Origin: Bog-473 sp963777485
GTDB taxonomy: Bacteria; Actinomycetota; Acidimicrobiia; Acidimicrobiales; RAAP-2
Direction: 5' to 3'
DNA: 64,000 nucleotides
Assembly (NCBI GenBank): GCA_963777485.1
Contig: CAVZQP010000004.1
Span: 372,001-436,000 of the forward strand
Shown here: piece after piece, positions 7,966 through 15,981 of the stretch
How positions within the stretch are numbered: the stretch's first letter is position 1
Layout of the letters: each line of letters starts with the position of its first letter
Notes under the pieces: generated by a model
Told to the model about the DNA's origin: nothing
The model's database searches: none
The model's input: only the letters and a program-made list of their open reading frames with translations
Made by a program: the position numbers and the translations under genes

Positions 7966-8733
7966 CTACTCGTCGAGGAGGTCGGGCTCCTCGACGACGA
8001 TCTGGTCGTAGAGCGGCTGGAACTGGTACCACCCGGTACCGTGGCCGCCCGTTTGACCGGCGGTCCTCTTCGCCACTTCCGGGCGGATCAGGATGGGCGT
8101 GCCCGCGGCCTCGGCCAGGAGTTGAGTCTGGCAGGTGCGCTCCATCGTGATGAACCACCAGGCCGCCTCGTCCACTGTGTGTCCAACAGTGAGAAGGCCG
8201 TGGTTGGCCAGGATGGCGGCCTTGCAGCCCCCCAGGGCATGGGCAATCCGCTTGCCCTCCTCGATGTCGAGCACCGCGCCCGTGTAATCGTCGAAGACGG
8301 TGTGGTCGTCGTAGAAGGCGCAGGCGTCTTGGGTCAACGGGTCAAGCGGACGGTGCAAGGTCGACCACGCCTTTCCGTACACCGAGTGGGAGTGTGCGGC
8401 TGAGACCACGTCGGGGCGCGCGGCATGGATTTGGGAATGGATTACGAACGCGGCGAGGTTGAGCGGCCAACTGCCCTCCACGACTTCGCCGTCGTGGTTG
8501 ACGAGAAGGAGATCCTTGACCCGGACCTGGCGGAAGTTCATCCCAAGCGGGTTCACCCAGAAGTGGTCGAGCAGCTCCGGGTCTCGAGCCGTGATGTGGC
8601 CGGCAGTCCCCTCGCTGAAGCCGAATTTACCGAAGAGGCGAAAGGCAGCGGCCAACCGTTGCTTGCGGTGGCGCCGCTCCTCCTCGACCGTGCTGAACTC
8701 GGGAAAACTGGGCGGAGTGCGATCTGTCGGCAC
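7966..8733 (-). CDS. Class II aldolase/adducin-family protein
   Basis: A 255-residue zinc-type aldolase-fold protein. Metal ligands are visible in HSHSVYG (near residue 114) and in NHGLLTVG further along; the N-terminal SEGTAGHIT loop is typical of the family. Relatives cleave or form hydroxy-carbonyl carbon bonds, and some act as epimerases or decarboxylases. It is divergent from an acyl-CoA dehydrogenase across an ACCGGT operator, so it probably belongs to the same regulon as the Baeyer-Villiger and E1 genes. The exact reaction cannot be inferred. Confidence 0.88.
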   Translation of the reverse strand: MPTDRTPPSFPEFSTVEEERRHRKQRLAAAFRLFGKFGFSEGTAGHITARDPELLDHFWVNPLGMNFRQVRVKDLLLVNHDGEVVEGSWPLNLAAFVIHSQIHAARPDVVSAAHSHSVYGKAWSTLHRPLDPLTQDACAFYDDHTVFDDYTGAVLDIEEGKRIAHALGGCKAAILANHGLLTVGHTVDEAAWWFITMERTCQTQLLAEAAGTPILIRPEVAKRTAGQTGGHGTGWYQFQPLYDQIVVEEPDLLDE

Positions 8734-8748
8734 TGGACCAGTGTACGA

Positions 8749-8768
8749 GCGTTGTACCGGTCAGTCCA
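8749..8768. promoter_or_regulatory. ACCGGT-centred operator 3 (putative TetR site)
   Basis: GCGTTGTACCGGTCAGTCCA lies between the divergent class II aldolase and acyl-CoA dehydrogenase genes. The 11 bases TTGTACCGGTC plus AGT recur on the minus strand at 11953-11972. The half site reads TGGACTG on the minus strand, one base from the TGTACTG of site 4. It lies within 10 bases of the dehydrogenase start. Confidence 0.55.
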
Positions 8769-8772
8769 TAGG

Positions 8773-9927
8773 ATGGAGCGAATGGACTTCTCGCTGGGCG
8801 AAGCCGAGCGCGAGCTGGCTGCACTGTGCAGTGATTTCGCACAGAAGGAGATCGCGCAACGCGCGCCAACGGCCTGGGAAGAGGGTCGTTGTCCCACCGA
8901 TCTGCTGAGGGAGATGGGCGCGCTCGGGTTGCTCGGGATGCTTGTGCCCGAGCGCTGGGGCGGCATCGGCATGTCGACGGTGGGTTTCGTCGCTGCCATG
9001 GAGCAACTCGGGGTGGCCGATCAATCCGTCGCGGCGGCGTGGCAGGCCCACGTCACCATCGGCTCACTGCCGCTGCTCCTGTTCGGCAACGACGAACAAC
9101 GCGAGCGGTGGTTGCGGCCTTTGGCGGAGGGGCGGGCGCTCGGCGCTTTCGGCCTTACAGAGCCGGACGCTGGCTCCGACGCGCGGGGAATTCGGACCAA
9201 GGCAATCCCTCAGGACGGCGGCTGGCTGATCAACGGACGCAAGACGTTCATCTCGAATGCTGGGACGGACATGTCCTTCGGCGTCACGCTCCTTGCCCGG
9301 ACGAACGAGTCCGAAGAGTCGCCGCGCTATGCAAGCTTCGTGGTCGAGAAGGACACTCAGGGCTTCACGATGGGTTCGAAGATGCGCGGCATCGGTTGGC
9401 GTGGACTGGATACCCGGGAGCTCTATTTTGATGACGTCTGGGTGCCGGACGACCATCTCGTTGGTGACCCGGATATGGGACTCGCCCAGTTCCTCAAAAC
9501 GCTCGAAGTCGGACGAATCTCCATCGCCGCGCTGTCGCTGAGCCTGACCCAGGCGGTGTTGGACATGGCGACCGACTACGCACGGGAGCGAGTGCAATTC
9601 GGGCAGCCGATCTCGAAGTTCCAGGCCGTGCAATTCAAGCTTGCCGACATCGCCACGGAGCTCGAGGCGGCTCGATGGTTGACCTACCGCGCCGCATCCC
9701 TGCGTGACCAGGATCAGCCGTTCCAGAAGGAAGCTGCCATGGCCAAGTTGAAGGCAAGCCGTCTGGCCGTGTCAGCTGCGTCCGAGGCGGTCCAGATCCA
9801 CGGCGGGATCGGCTACATGCTGGAGAGCCCTGTCGCGCGGTTCTACTGCGACGCCAAGGTGCTCGAGATCGGCGAAGGCACCAACGAGATCCAGCACATG
9901 GTGATCGCCCGCGCGTTGGGCTGCTGA
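8773..9927 (+). CDS. Acyl-CoA dehydrogenase
   Basis: A 384-residue FAD enzyme expected to introduce an alpha-beta double bond into an acyl-CoA and pass electrons to ETF. It has the three-part family layout: helical N-domain, flavin strand region (GAFGLTEPDAGSD) and helical C-domain (YARERVQFGQPI, QIHGGIGY). The C-terminal GEGTNEIQ carries the glutamate often used as catalytic base. ATG 8773 and ATG 8782 are both possible; both lie just after the operator, so a leaderless or short-leader transcript is likely. The GC-rich E1 gene follows on the opposite strand. Confidence 0.92.
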   Translation: MERMDFSLGEAERELAALCSDFAQKEIAQRAPTAWEEGRCPTDLLREMGALGLLGMLVPERWGGIGMSTVGFVAAMEQLGVADQSVAAAWQAHVTIGSLPLLLFGNDEQRERWLRPLAEGRALGAFGLTEPDAGSDARGIRTKAIPQDGGWLINGRKTFISNAGTDMSFGVTLLARTNESEESPRYASFVVEKDTQGFTMGSKMRGIGWRGLDTRELYFDDVWVPDDHLVGDPDMGLAQFLKTLEVGRISIAALSLSLTQAVLDMATDYARERVQFGQPISKFQAVQFKLADIATELEAARWLTYRAASLRDQDQPFQKEAAMAKLKASRLAVSAASEAVQIHGGIGYMLESPVARFYCDAKVLEIGEGTNEIQHMVIARALGC

Positions 9928-9950
9928 GCGCCCCACCGCCGCAATCAGAA

Positions 9951-11945
9951 TCAGACAGCCGAAAGCCGGCGCAGCGCGGCGGCGATCTCCAGGCGACCGG
10001 GTAGCCATGCCCGTTCGAGCTCGGGTGCATACGGCGGTGGGGTCGCTGCTGCACCGATGCGTTCGACCGGTGCGTCGAGGTCCCAGAACGCCTCCCGTGC
10101 GACCCTCGCGGCAATCTCCGCGCCGATGCCAAAGGGGACGACCGCTTCGTGCGCGATCAGGATCCGGCTCGTTTTCTTCAAGGAGTCGAAGACCGGTGCC
10201 AGGTCCAGGGGAGCGACCGTCCGAAGATCGATCACCTCGACGGAGATGCCTTCACCCGCTACCTCCTCGGCGGCGGCGGTCGCCTCATGGACCATGCGCG
10301 AAACTGAGACGACGGTGATGTCGGATCCTGGCCGAACGACGGCGGACCGCCCGAGCGGGACCAAGTAGTCGTCCGGGGGTGCCGGGCCTTTCATGCCGTA
10401 CAGCAGCCGGTTCTCGATGAAGACGACCGGATTGGGATCCTGGATTGCCGCCCGCAATAACCCGTAGGTGTCCGCGGGTGTCGAGGGCATGACAACGGTG
10501 AGGCCGGGGATGTGGGCCAGGAGCGCTTCCAGACTCTGTGAATGCTGGCTCCCCGAGGATCGGCCGGCACCGAATTGGGTGCGCACGGTGAGGCCCATTT
10601 CCGCCGACCCGCCGGTCATGAACGGAAGCTTGGCCGCCTGGTTCAGAAGCTGATCTAAGCAGACGCCGAGGAAGTCGAGGTACATGATTTCCACCACCGG
10701 GCGCATGCCGGCCATAGCGGCTCCGACGGCGAGCCCGACGATCGCATTCTCCGAGATGGGTGTGTCACGGACTCGGTCGCCGAACCGTTCGCGTAGACCT
10801 CTTGTGAGGCCGAACACATTGCCTCCATCACCCACGTCGATTCCGGCGAGGAAGACGCGTTCGTCCGTCGCGAGCTCCGCCTCGAGGGCCGTGCGGATGG
10901 CGTCCATGGTGCGGAACTCCGATTCGCCACCGGTCGGAGGAGGAGACGCCGCAATCACTGGCCGATCCCGGGTGACAAAGTCGAAGAGGGTGGCTGGGGA
11001 GGGAGCGGGCAGTGTACGTGCCCGCTCCATTTCTTCGTCGAGCCGGTCTGCCACCGACTCCTCCAGCGTTTTGATCTCGGTCTCGCTGATGCCCGCATCG
11101 ATCAGCCGCTGGCGGTGGTGCACCAAGGGATCGCGGTCCTGCCACGTGGCGAGCTCCTCTGCGGACCGGTAACGCTGCGGATCGCCCTCGTAGTGGCCGT
11201 GCCAGCGGTACGTACTCGCCTCGACGATGACCGGCCCCGAACCGGAGCGGGCCAGCTCCACGACCTCCCCCATCGTGGTTGCGGTGGCAACGACGTTGTT
11301 TCCGTCTACGTGGTGAAACGGCATCGCGTAGCCGGCGGCGCGACGTTCGAGCGACGTCGCGTGTTGCGCCTCGGTCGGTGAGAACTCTGAGTAGCCGTTG
11401 TTCTCACAGAAGAAGATCACGGGCAGCCGCCAGACCGCGGCAAGGTTGAGCGCTTCGTGAAATGCACCTTGCGCCACAGCTCCGTCACCAAAGAACGCCA
11501 CTGCTACCGTTTCACAACAGCGGATCTGCGAGGCCGTCGCCGCTCCAACGGCGATAGGCAGTCCCGCGGCCACGATGCCGTTGGCACCGAAGATCCCGAT
11601 TCTCGGATCCGCGATGTGCATGGAGCCACCGCGGCCTCGGTTCGTTCCCTCGGCGCGTCCCATGAGTTCGGCGAACATGCCGAGCGGCTCTAGCCCCTTG
11701 GCCAGGCAGTGACCATGTCCGCGATGTGTGGACGTGATGACATCTTCCGAACGCAACGGCCAGCAGGCACCGACCGCTGCGGCCTCCTGCCCGATCGACA
11801 GGTGAACGAACCCGGGAACGAGCCCGTCACGGTAGAGGACCGCGACACGTTCTTCGAACCCGCGGATGAGCAGCATGCGCTGCTGCATCTCAAGCAGATC
11901 TGACCGGGAGAATCCCGCTGACCTTTCGTCGACCTTCGTCACCAT
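9951..11945 (-). CDS. Fused alpha-beta thiamine-diphosphate E1 dehydrogenase (2-oxoacid/acetoin type)
   Basis: A 664-residue protein joining the E1 alpha subunit (about residues 15-320) to the beta subunit (about 345-664), normally two proteins. The thiamine-diphosphate motif runs from GDGAVAQGAFHEALN to ENN. The beta half shows EIMYLDFLGVCLDQLLNQ and the C-terminal transketolase domain. The family decarboxylates 2-oxoacids or acetoin and hands the acyl group to a lipoyl E2, but no E2 or E3 gene is present here. The ATG at 11945 is chosen (MVTKVDERS) because an upstream alternative would run into the ACCGGT operator. It is divergent from an SDR and may be co-regulated with it. Confidence 0.9.
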   Translation of the reverse strand: MVTKVDERSAGFSRSDLLEMQQRMLLIRGFEERVAVLYRDGLVPGFVHLSIGQEAAAVGACWPLRSEDVITSTHRGHGHCLAKGLEPLGMFAELMGRAEGTNRGRGGSMHIADPRIGIFGANGIVAAGLPIAVGAATASQIRCCETVAVAFFGDGAVAQGAFHEALNLAAVWRLPVIFFCENNGYSEFSPTEAQHATSLERRAAGYAMPFHHVDGNNVVATATTMGEVVELARSGSGPVIVEASTYRWHGHYEGDPQRYRSAEELATWQDRDPLVHHRQRLIDAGISETEIKTLEESVADRLDEEMERARTLPAPSPATLFDFVTRDRPVIAASPPPTGGESEFRTMDAIRTALEAELATDERVFLAGIDVGDGGNVFGLTRGLRERFGDRVRDTPISENAIVGLAVGAAMAGMRPVVEIMYLDFLGVCLDQLLNQAAKLPFMTGGSAEMGLTVRTQFGAGRSSGSQHSQSLEALLAHIPGLTVVMPSTPADTYGLLRAAIQDPNPVVFIENRLLYGMKGPAPPDDYLVPLGRSAVVRPGSDITVVSVSRMVHEATAAAEEVAGEGISVEVIDLRTVAPLDLAPVFDSLKKTSRILIAHEAVVPFGIGAEIAARVAREAFWDLDAPVERIGAAATPPPYAPELERAWLPGRLEIAAALRRLSAV

Positions 11946-11952
11946 TGTGTAC

Positions 11953-11972
11953 TGTACTGACCGGTACAAGCG
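11953..11972. promoter_or_regulatory. ACCGGT-centred operator 4 (putative TetR site)
   Basis: TGTACTGACCGGTACAAGCG lies between the divergent E1 and SDR genes, only 7 bases from the E1 start codon and 8 from the SDR start. It carries the TGTACYG half site and the ACCGGT core seen at the other three sites. A second overlapping GTACTGTAC is also present. Confidence 0.55.
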
Positions 11973-11980
11973 GGAGGCTG

Positions 11981-12769
11981 ATGTCGACTCAGTTCGAAAC
12001 CCCCGAGTCCTCCTTAATTGCGAATGAGGCGGCGCGACGTGTGGTGGCCATCACCGGCGCCGGAGGGGCACTGGGCCTGGCGTTGTCGCGGCGGTTCGCG
12101 GCCGAGCCGAACACAGCGCTCGTGCTGAGCGACGTCGCCAAGGAGTCCTTGGCCTCAAGCGTGGAAGCGGCAAAAGGGTCGGAGAGCCCGGTCGCTATGA
12201 CTCTCGCCGACGTCAGCAATTTCGACGAGGTGCAAGCAGTCGTCCAGCTGGCGGTCGAGACGTTCGGCCGACTCGATGTTTTGATCAGCAACGCCGGGAT
12301 CCTCTCTCCAAACGGGCGCATCCACAATCTCACCACCGAGGACTGGGAGCGCTCGTTTCAGGTCAACGTCCTCGGCGCGGTGAATGCAATTCGAGCCGCG
12401 GTGGCCGTCATGCGGACACAACAATCGGGCTCGATCATCCTCACGGCATCGGTGGCGGGTCTGACCGCGTGGTCGCACTCCGCCCCCTACTGCGCGACCA
12501 AGGCCGCAGTGATCCAGCTCGCCAAAGTGGCCTCGGTCGAATACGCACGAGATGGCATCAGGGTGAACTGTGTGTGTCCCGGCACGTTCCGTTCGGGGAT
12601 CCACGAAGGCCTTCCGGAAGAGGCCCTCGATACGATTGCGGCGCGGCATCCGCTCGGGCTCGGCGCGGCCGAGGATCTCGTCGGAGCATATTCGTATCTA
12701 GCAAGCGCCGAGTCGCGTTGGACGACCGGTGCTGCGCTCGTCGTCGACGGCGGGTACGCGGCCCCGTGA
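11981..12769 (+). CDS. Short-chain dehydrogenase/reductase (3-oxoacyl reductase-like)
   Basis: A 262-residue classical SDR. The cofactor motif TGAGGALG is near residue 27, SNAG near 103, and the catalytic YxxxK in APYCATKAAV; the C-terminus ends VVDGGYAAP as in FabG-type enzymes. The ATG at 11981 has GGGAGG four bases upstream. The first glycine pattern is slightly divergent (GGALG instead of the usual GIG). It diverges from the fused E1 gene and precedes the TetR gene on the opposite strand by 7 bases. A 2-hydroxyacid or hydroxyacyl dehydrogenase role that supplies the E1 with its oxo-substrate is possible, but only inferred. Confidence 0.88.
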   Translation: MSTQFETPESSLIANEAARRVVAITGAGGALGLALSRRFAAEPNTALVLSDVAKESLASSVEAAKGSESPVAMTLADVSNFDEVQAVVQLAVETFGRLDVLISNAGILSPNGRIHNLTTEDWERSFQVNVLGAVNAIRAAVAVMRTQQSGSIILTASVAGLTAWSHSAPYCATKAAVIQLAKVASVEYARDGIRVNCVCPGTFRSGIHEGLPEEALDTIAARHPLGLGAAEDLVGAYSYLASAESRWTTGAALVVDGGYAAP

Positions 12770-12776
12770 CCCGCGC

Positions 12777-13403
12777 TCAAACCTCGCCGGACGACGACTT
12801 CGTGATGCCATGCATGAAGATCTCTGCGAAGGGTTTCGCCACTGAAACTGCAGCAAGCCGACCGCCGGGCTTGAGCCACAGATAGGTGTAGTTGTGCATC
12901 CCGAGCCAGGCCCGTGCAGTCAACCAGGGATCAATATCACGGAACTCGCCGGACTCCACGCCCGTACGCAATACCTCCTCGACGCGCCGCTCGTACCCAC
13001 GGCGCCGGCTCCGGAACCTATCGGCTCTCGGTCCGCTCAGCGCCGGGAATTCGTGCAAGAAGACCCAGACGTGGTCGGGGTAGCGGTGGATGACGTCCAA
13101 CAGCTCTTCACCAAGCATGGCGAGCTGTTGCGACGGGGTCCCACTTGTCTGCGCGACCCGATCCGCACCGATCATGACCTCGTCCATCACGCGGTCATGG
13201 ATGGCGGCCAGCAGCTCTTCCTTGGATCCAATGTAGTGGTAGAGCGCTCCCTTACCCAGGTCGTTGGCCGTGCAGAGCTCCATGATCCCGGTTGCGTGGT
13301 AGCCCTGCCTTGCGAAGAGATGCGCTGAGGTGTCGATAATCGCCTCGCGTCGCGACTCCCATTTCGGGCTGCGCCGAGAAACTGCGTTGGCCTGCGCACT
13401 CAC
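12777..13403 (-). CDS. TetR-family transcriptional regulator (candidate for the ACCGGT regulon)
   Basis: A 208-residue regulator with an N-terminal TetR helix-turn-helix at about residues 18-65 (FARQGYHATGIMELC ... GKGALYHYIGSKEELL), followed by an all-helical ligand domain. It sits at the end of the region in which four divergent promoters share an ACCGGT-centred element, and it is the only regulator there. It is therefore the likely repressor of those genes, relieved by a pathway metabolite or acyl-CoA; this is inference. No copy of that element was found in its own upstream gap (13404-13499), where only GGGGA-N6-TCCCC was noticed. Confidence 0.88.
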   Translation of the reverse strand: MSAQANAVSRRSPKWESRREAIIDTSAHLFARQGYHATGIMELCTANDLGKGALYHYIGSKEELLAAIHDRVMDEVMIGADRVAQTSGTPSQQLAMLGEELLDVIHRYPDHVWVFLHEFPALSGPRADRFRSRRRGYERRVEEVLRTGVESGEFRDIDPWLTARAWLGMHNYTYLWLKPGGRLAAVSVAKPFAEIFMHGITKSSSGEV

Positions 13404-13499
13404 GGAGGGTGACGCTAGTGGGGATTGGCGTCCCCAACGGCCTTTTCGGTCAAGGAGGATGCGACGGAGCTGCCGAAATGAGCGACAGAGGAGGGACGC

Positions 13500-15023
13500 G
13501 TGAAGGGTGATGTCAACTGGTTCGGCGTCTTAGCCCATCACGCAGAACGCACGCCAGAACGGGCGATCACAGTCTTCGAGGGAAAGGCTACGACCTACAG
13601 CCAGATGGAAACCCAGGCGAGAACACTGGCGGCGGGCCTGTACAAGCGGGGAGTGAGGTCCGGCCAGGTGGTTGGTCTCCTTTCCTACAACTGCCCAGAG
13701 TTCCTGGAAACCGTCTTTGCGGCGAACTATCTCGGCGCGATCGTCATGCCGATGAACTGGAGATTGGCGGCGCCCGAGGTGCGCTACATCCTTGAGCATT
13801 CCGAAGCCAAAGCGGTGGTGTGTGACGAGGCCCTCGTGGAACTGGCCGATGATGCCACCAAAGACCTTGAATCCAAACTGCTGAAGGTCTGCATCGCGCC
13901 GGACGCCCGAGGGGATTGGATCACCATCGCGGATCTCCGGTCCGGTTCAGCCGAGATCGGCCGGTTCCGCGTCGAGGCGGATGACACCCAGCGTCTCATG
14001 TACACGTCAGGGACTACAGGGCGACCTAAGGGAGTGATGATCACGCACGCCAACCTCGCGTGGAAGAACCTGGCGCACCTTGTGGAGTTCGGGTTCAACA
14101 GTGACGACGTGGGTTTGGCCTGCGGACCGCTGTACCACGTCGGTGCGCTCGACCTGACCACCACCACGCTGATCGCCGCAGGCGCGACGACGATCGTCCA
14201 TCGCGCGTTCGACGCGGCCGCGGTCGTAGACGAGATCGAGCAGTCGAGGGTGACGACCGTGTGGCTCGCTCCTGCGATGGTGAACGCGATCATGGCGCTT
14301 CCCGATATCGAAAGCCGTGACCTGTCCTCGGTGCGCGTGATAATCAATGGCGGCGAGAAGATGCCGATCCCCCTGATCGAACGCATCCAGCGAACATTCC
14401 CTTCAGCCTGGTTCGCCGACGCGTACGGCCTCACCGAAACTGTGTCCGGCGACACCTTTCTCGATCGGGACAATCTCATTACGAAGCTTGGAAGCGTCGG
14501 CCGGCCATGCGTGTATCTCGAACTCGAGGTGTGGGACGAGCGAGGCCAACCCGTCGCTGCAGGCGAACGCGGAGAGATCGTGTTGCGCGGTCCCAAGGTG
14601 TTCAAGGGTTACTGGCGCGATCCCGAAGCCACAGACCGTTCCTTCGCTGGCGGCTGGTTCCATACAGGCGACATCGGCGTCGTTGATGAGGACGGCTATC
14701 TCTTCATCGTCGATCGGCTGAAAGACATGATCGTCTCGGGCGGGGAGAACATCGCAGGGTCCGAGGTCGAGAGGGTGCTCTACGACCACGACGCCGTACT
14801 GGAAGCTGCCGTAGTCGGGCGTCCGGATGAACGATGGGGCGAGGTTCCGGTGGCCTTCGTGGTACTGCGAGCGGGACAGTCGGTAACCGCGGAGAAGCTG
14901 ATTGCCCACTGTGCCAGCCAGCTGGCCAAGTACAAGGTGCCGAAGGAAGTCACCTTCCTTGAGGGACTGCCCCGAAATCCATCGGGAAAGGTGCTCAAGC
15001 GTGAACTCCGACCCATGACCTGA
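13500..15023 (+). CDS. AMP-forming acyl-CoA ligase (FadD-type)
   Basis: A 507-residue member of the adenylate-forming superfamily that activates a carboxylic acid to its CoA thioester with ATP. The phosphate loop YTSGTTGRPKGV is at about residues 168-179. The A8-type hinge and C-domain are present (DRLKDMIVSGGENI), and the catalytic lysine occurs in NPSGKVLKRE near the end. The GTG start at 13500 has a strong purine-rich AGAGGAGGGA upstream. It is divergent from the TetR gene and converges with the SDR at 15041. It may activate the substrate of the adjacent P450-SDR unit; the acid itself is unknown. Confidence 0.92.
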   Translation: MKGDVNWFGVLAHHAERTPERAITVFEGKATTYSQMETQARTLAAGLYKRGVRSGQVVGLLSYNCPEFLETVFAANYLGAIVMPMNWRLAAPEVRYILEHSEAKAVVCDEALVELADDATKDLESKLLKVCIAPDARGDWITIADLRSGSAEIGRFRVEADDTQRLMYTSGTTGRPKGVMITHANLAWKNLAHLVEFGFNSDDVGLACGPLYHVGALDLTTTTLIAAGATTIVHRAFDAAAVVDEIEQSRVTTVWLAPAMVNAIMALPDIESRDLSSVRVIINGGEKMPIPLIERIQRTFPSAWFADAYGLTETVSGDTFLDRDNLITKLGSVGRPCVYLELEVWDERGQPVAAGERGEIVLRGPKVFKGYWRDPEATDRSFAGGWFHTGDIGVVDEDGYLFIVDRLKDMIVSGGENIAGSEVERVLYDHDAVLEAAVVGRPDERWGEVPVAFVVLRAGQSVTAEKLIAHCASQLAKYKVPKEVTFLEGLPRNPSGKVLKRELRPMT

Positions 15024-15040
15024 TGCAGCGGGCGACCGCC

Positions 15041-15979
15041 CTAGAGCGGGATCCCGACTATCGAACAGGTTTCGGCAACCTCGTCGAAGATGGACTCTGG
15101 TACCGAGTACGGCTCCTGCGACTTGACCTCGGCCCAGTGAGAAGCGATGTCATCAGCCGATGGCTCGCCATCTTGCCAGACCCAGCCGTGCGCCTGTCCG
15201 ACGAACACGCGAGAGAAGCGACCGGCGCAGGCCGAGAAGCAATGGTGCGTGACCTCGCAGTCACGACTGGCGAGGAAGACCACGATCGGGACGACCAGTT
15301 CGGGCTCGATAGCGTCAAGAAAGGGCAGCTCACCTTTGAATTGGTCGCGGTCTCCTACGGTCTCCGTGACCATCCGGGAGTAACCGAAGGGGAGCACGCA
15401 GTTGGCAGAAATCCCGTGCTGCGCTCCTTCGATCGCGATGACGTTCGACAGTCCGGCGACGCCCGACTTTGCAGCCGCGTAGTGCGCTGAGTTGGGTTGG
15501 CCGAACAGGCCAGCAGAGGACGAGATGAAAACGAAGCGCCCGTAGCCCTGCGACTGCATGACGCGATACGCCGGCTGGCTCAAGTAGAAGGCGCCGTGCA
15601 GGTGCACGTTCACCATGCGTTCCCATTCGGCGGGCGTCAGATTCTCGAATTCCGCCGTGTGGAAGATCCCCGCATTGCTCACCACAGCATCGAGCCGTCC
15701 GAATTCGTCGACAGCGGACTGCACGATGCGAGTCCCACCCTCGACGGTGGCGACCGAGTCGTGCGAGGCGATCGCCCGGCCACCTGCCTCCTGGATCTCG
15801 CTCACGACGGCGTCAGCGATGCCCGAGTTAGCACCCTCGCCGTGCATGCTGCTACCGACATCATTTACCACCACAGCGGCACCTCGACGGGCGAGGTCCA
15901 ATGCGTACAAGCGCCCCAGTCCGCGCCCCGCACCGGTGACGATGACGACTTGATCTGCGAACTCGATCACGGCCGGCAC
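15041..15979 (-). CDS. Short-chain dehydrogenase/reductase (17beta-HSD4-like)
   Basis: A 312-residue SDR with TGAGRGLG near residue 15, SNAG near 105 and the catalytic pair in AHYAAAKSGV. The extra loop after the second strand (GSSMHGEGANSG) and the C-terminal 60-residue tail match the SDR at 4698 and the mammalian multifunctional beta-oxidation protein subgroup. Its start is 2 bases from the stop of the P450 gene, so the two form one unit. It probably oxidises the alcohol made by the P450 or a hydroxyacyl-CoA. Confidence 0.9.
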   Translation of the reverse strand: MPAVIEFADQVVIVTGAGRGLGRLYALDLARRGAAVVVNDVGSSMHGEGANSGIADAVVSEIQEAGGRAIASHDSVATVEGGTRIVQSAVDEFGRLDAVVSNAGIFHTAEFENLTPAEWERMVNVHLHGAFYLSQPAYRVMQSQGYGRFVFISSSAGLFGQPNSAHYAAAKSGVAGLSNVIAIEGAQHGISANCVLPFGYSRMVTETVGDRDQFKGELPFLDAIEPELVVPIVVFLASRDCEVTHHCFSACAGRFSRVFVGQAHGWVWQDGEPSADDIASHWAEVKSQEPYSVPESIFDEVAETCSIVGIPL

Positions 15980-15981
15980 CC

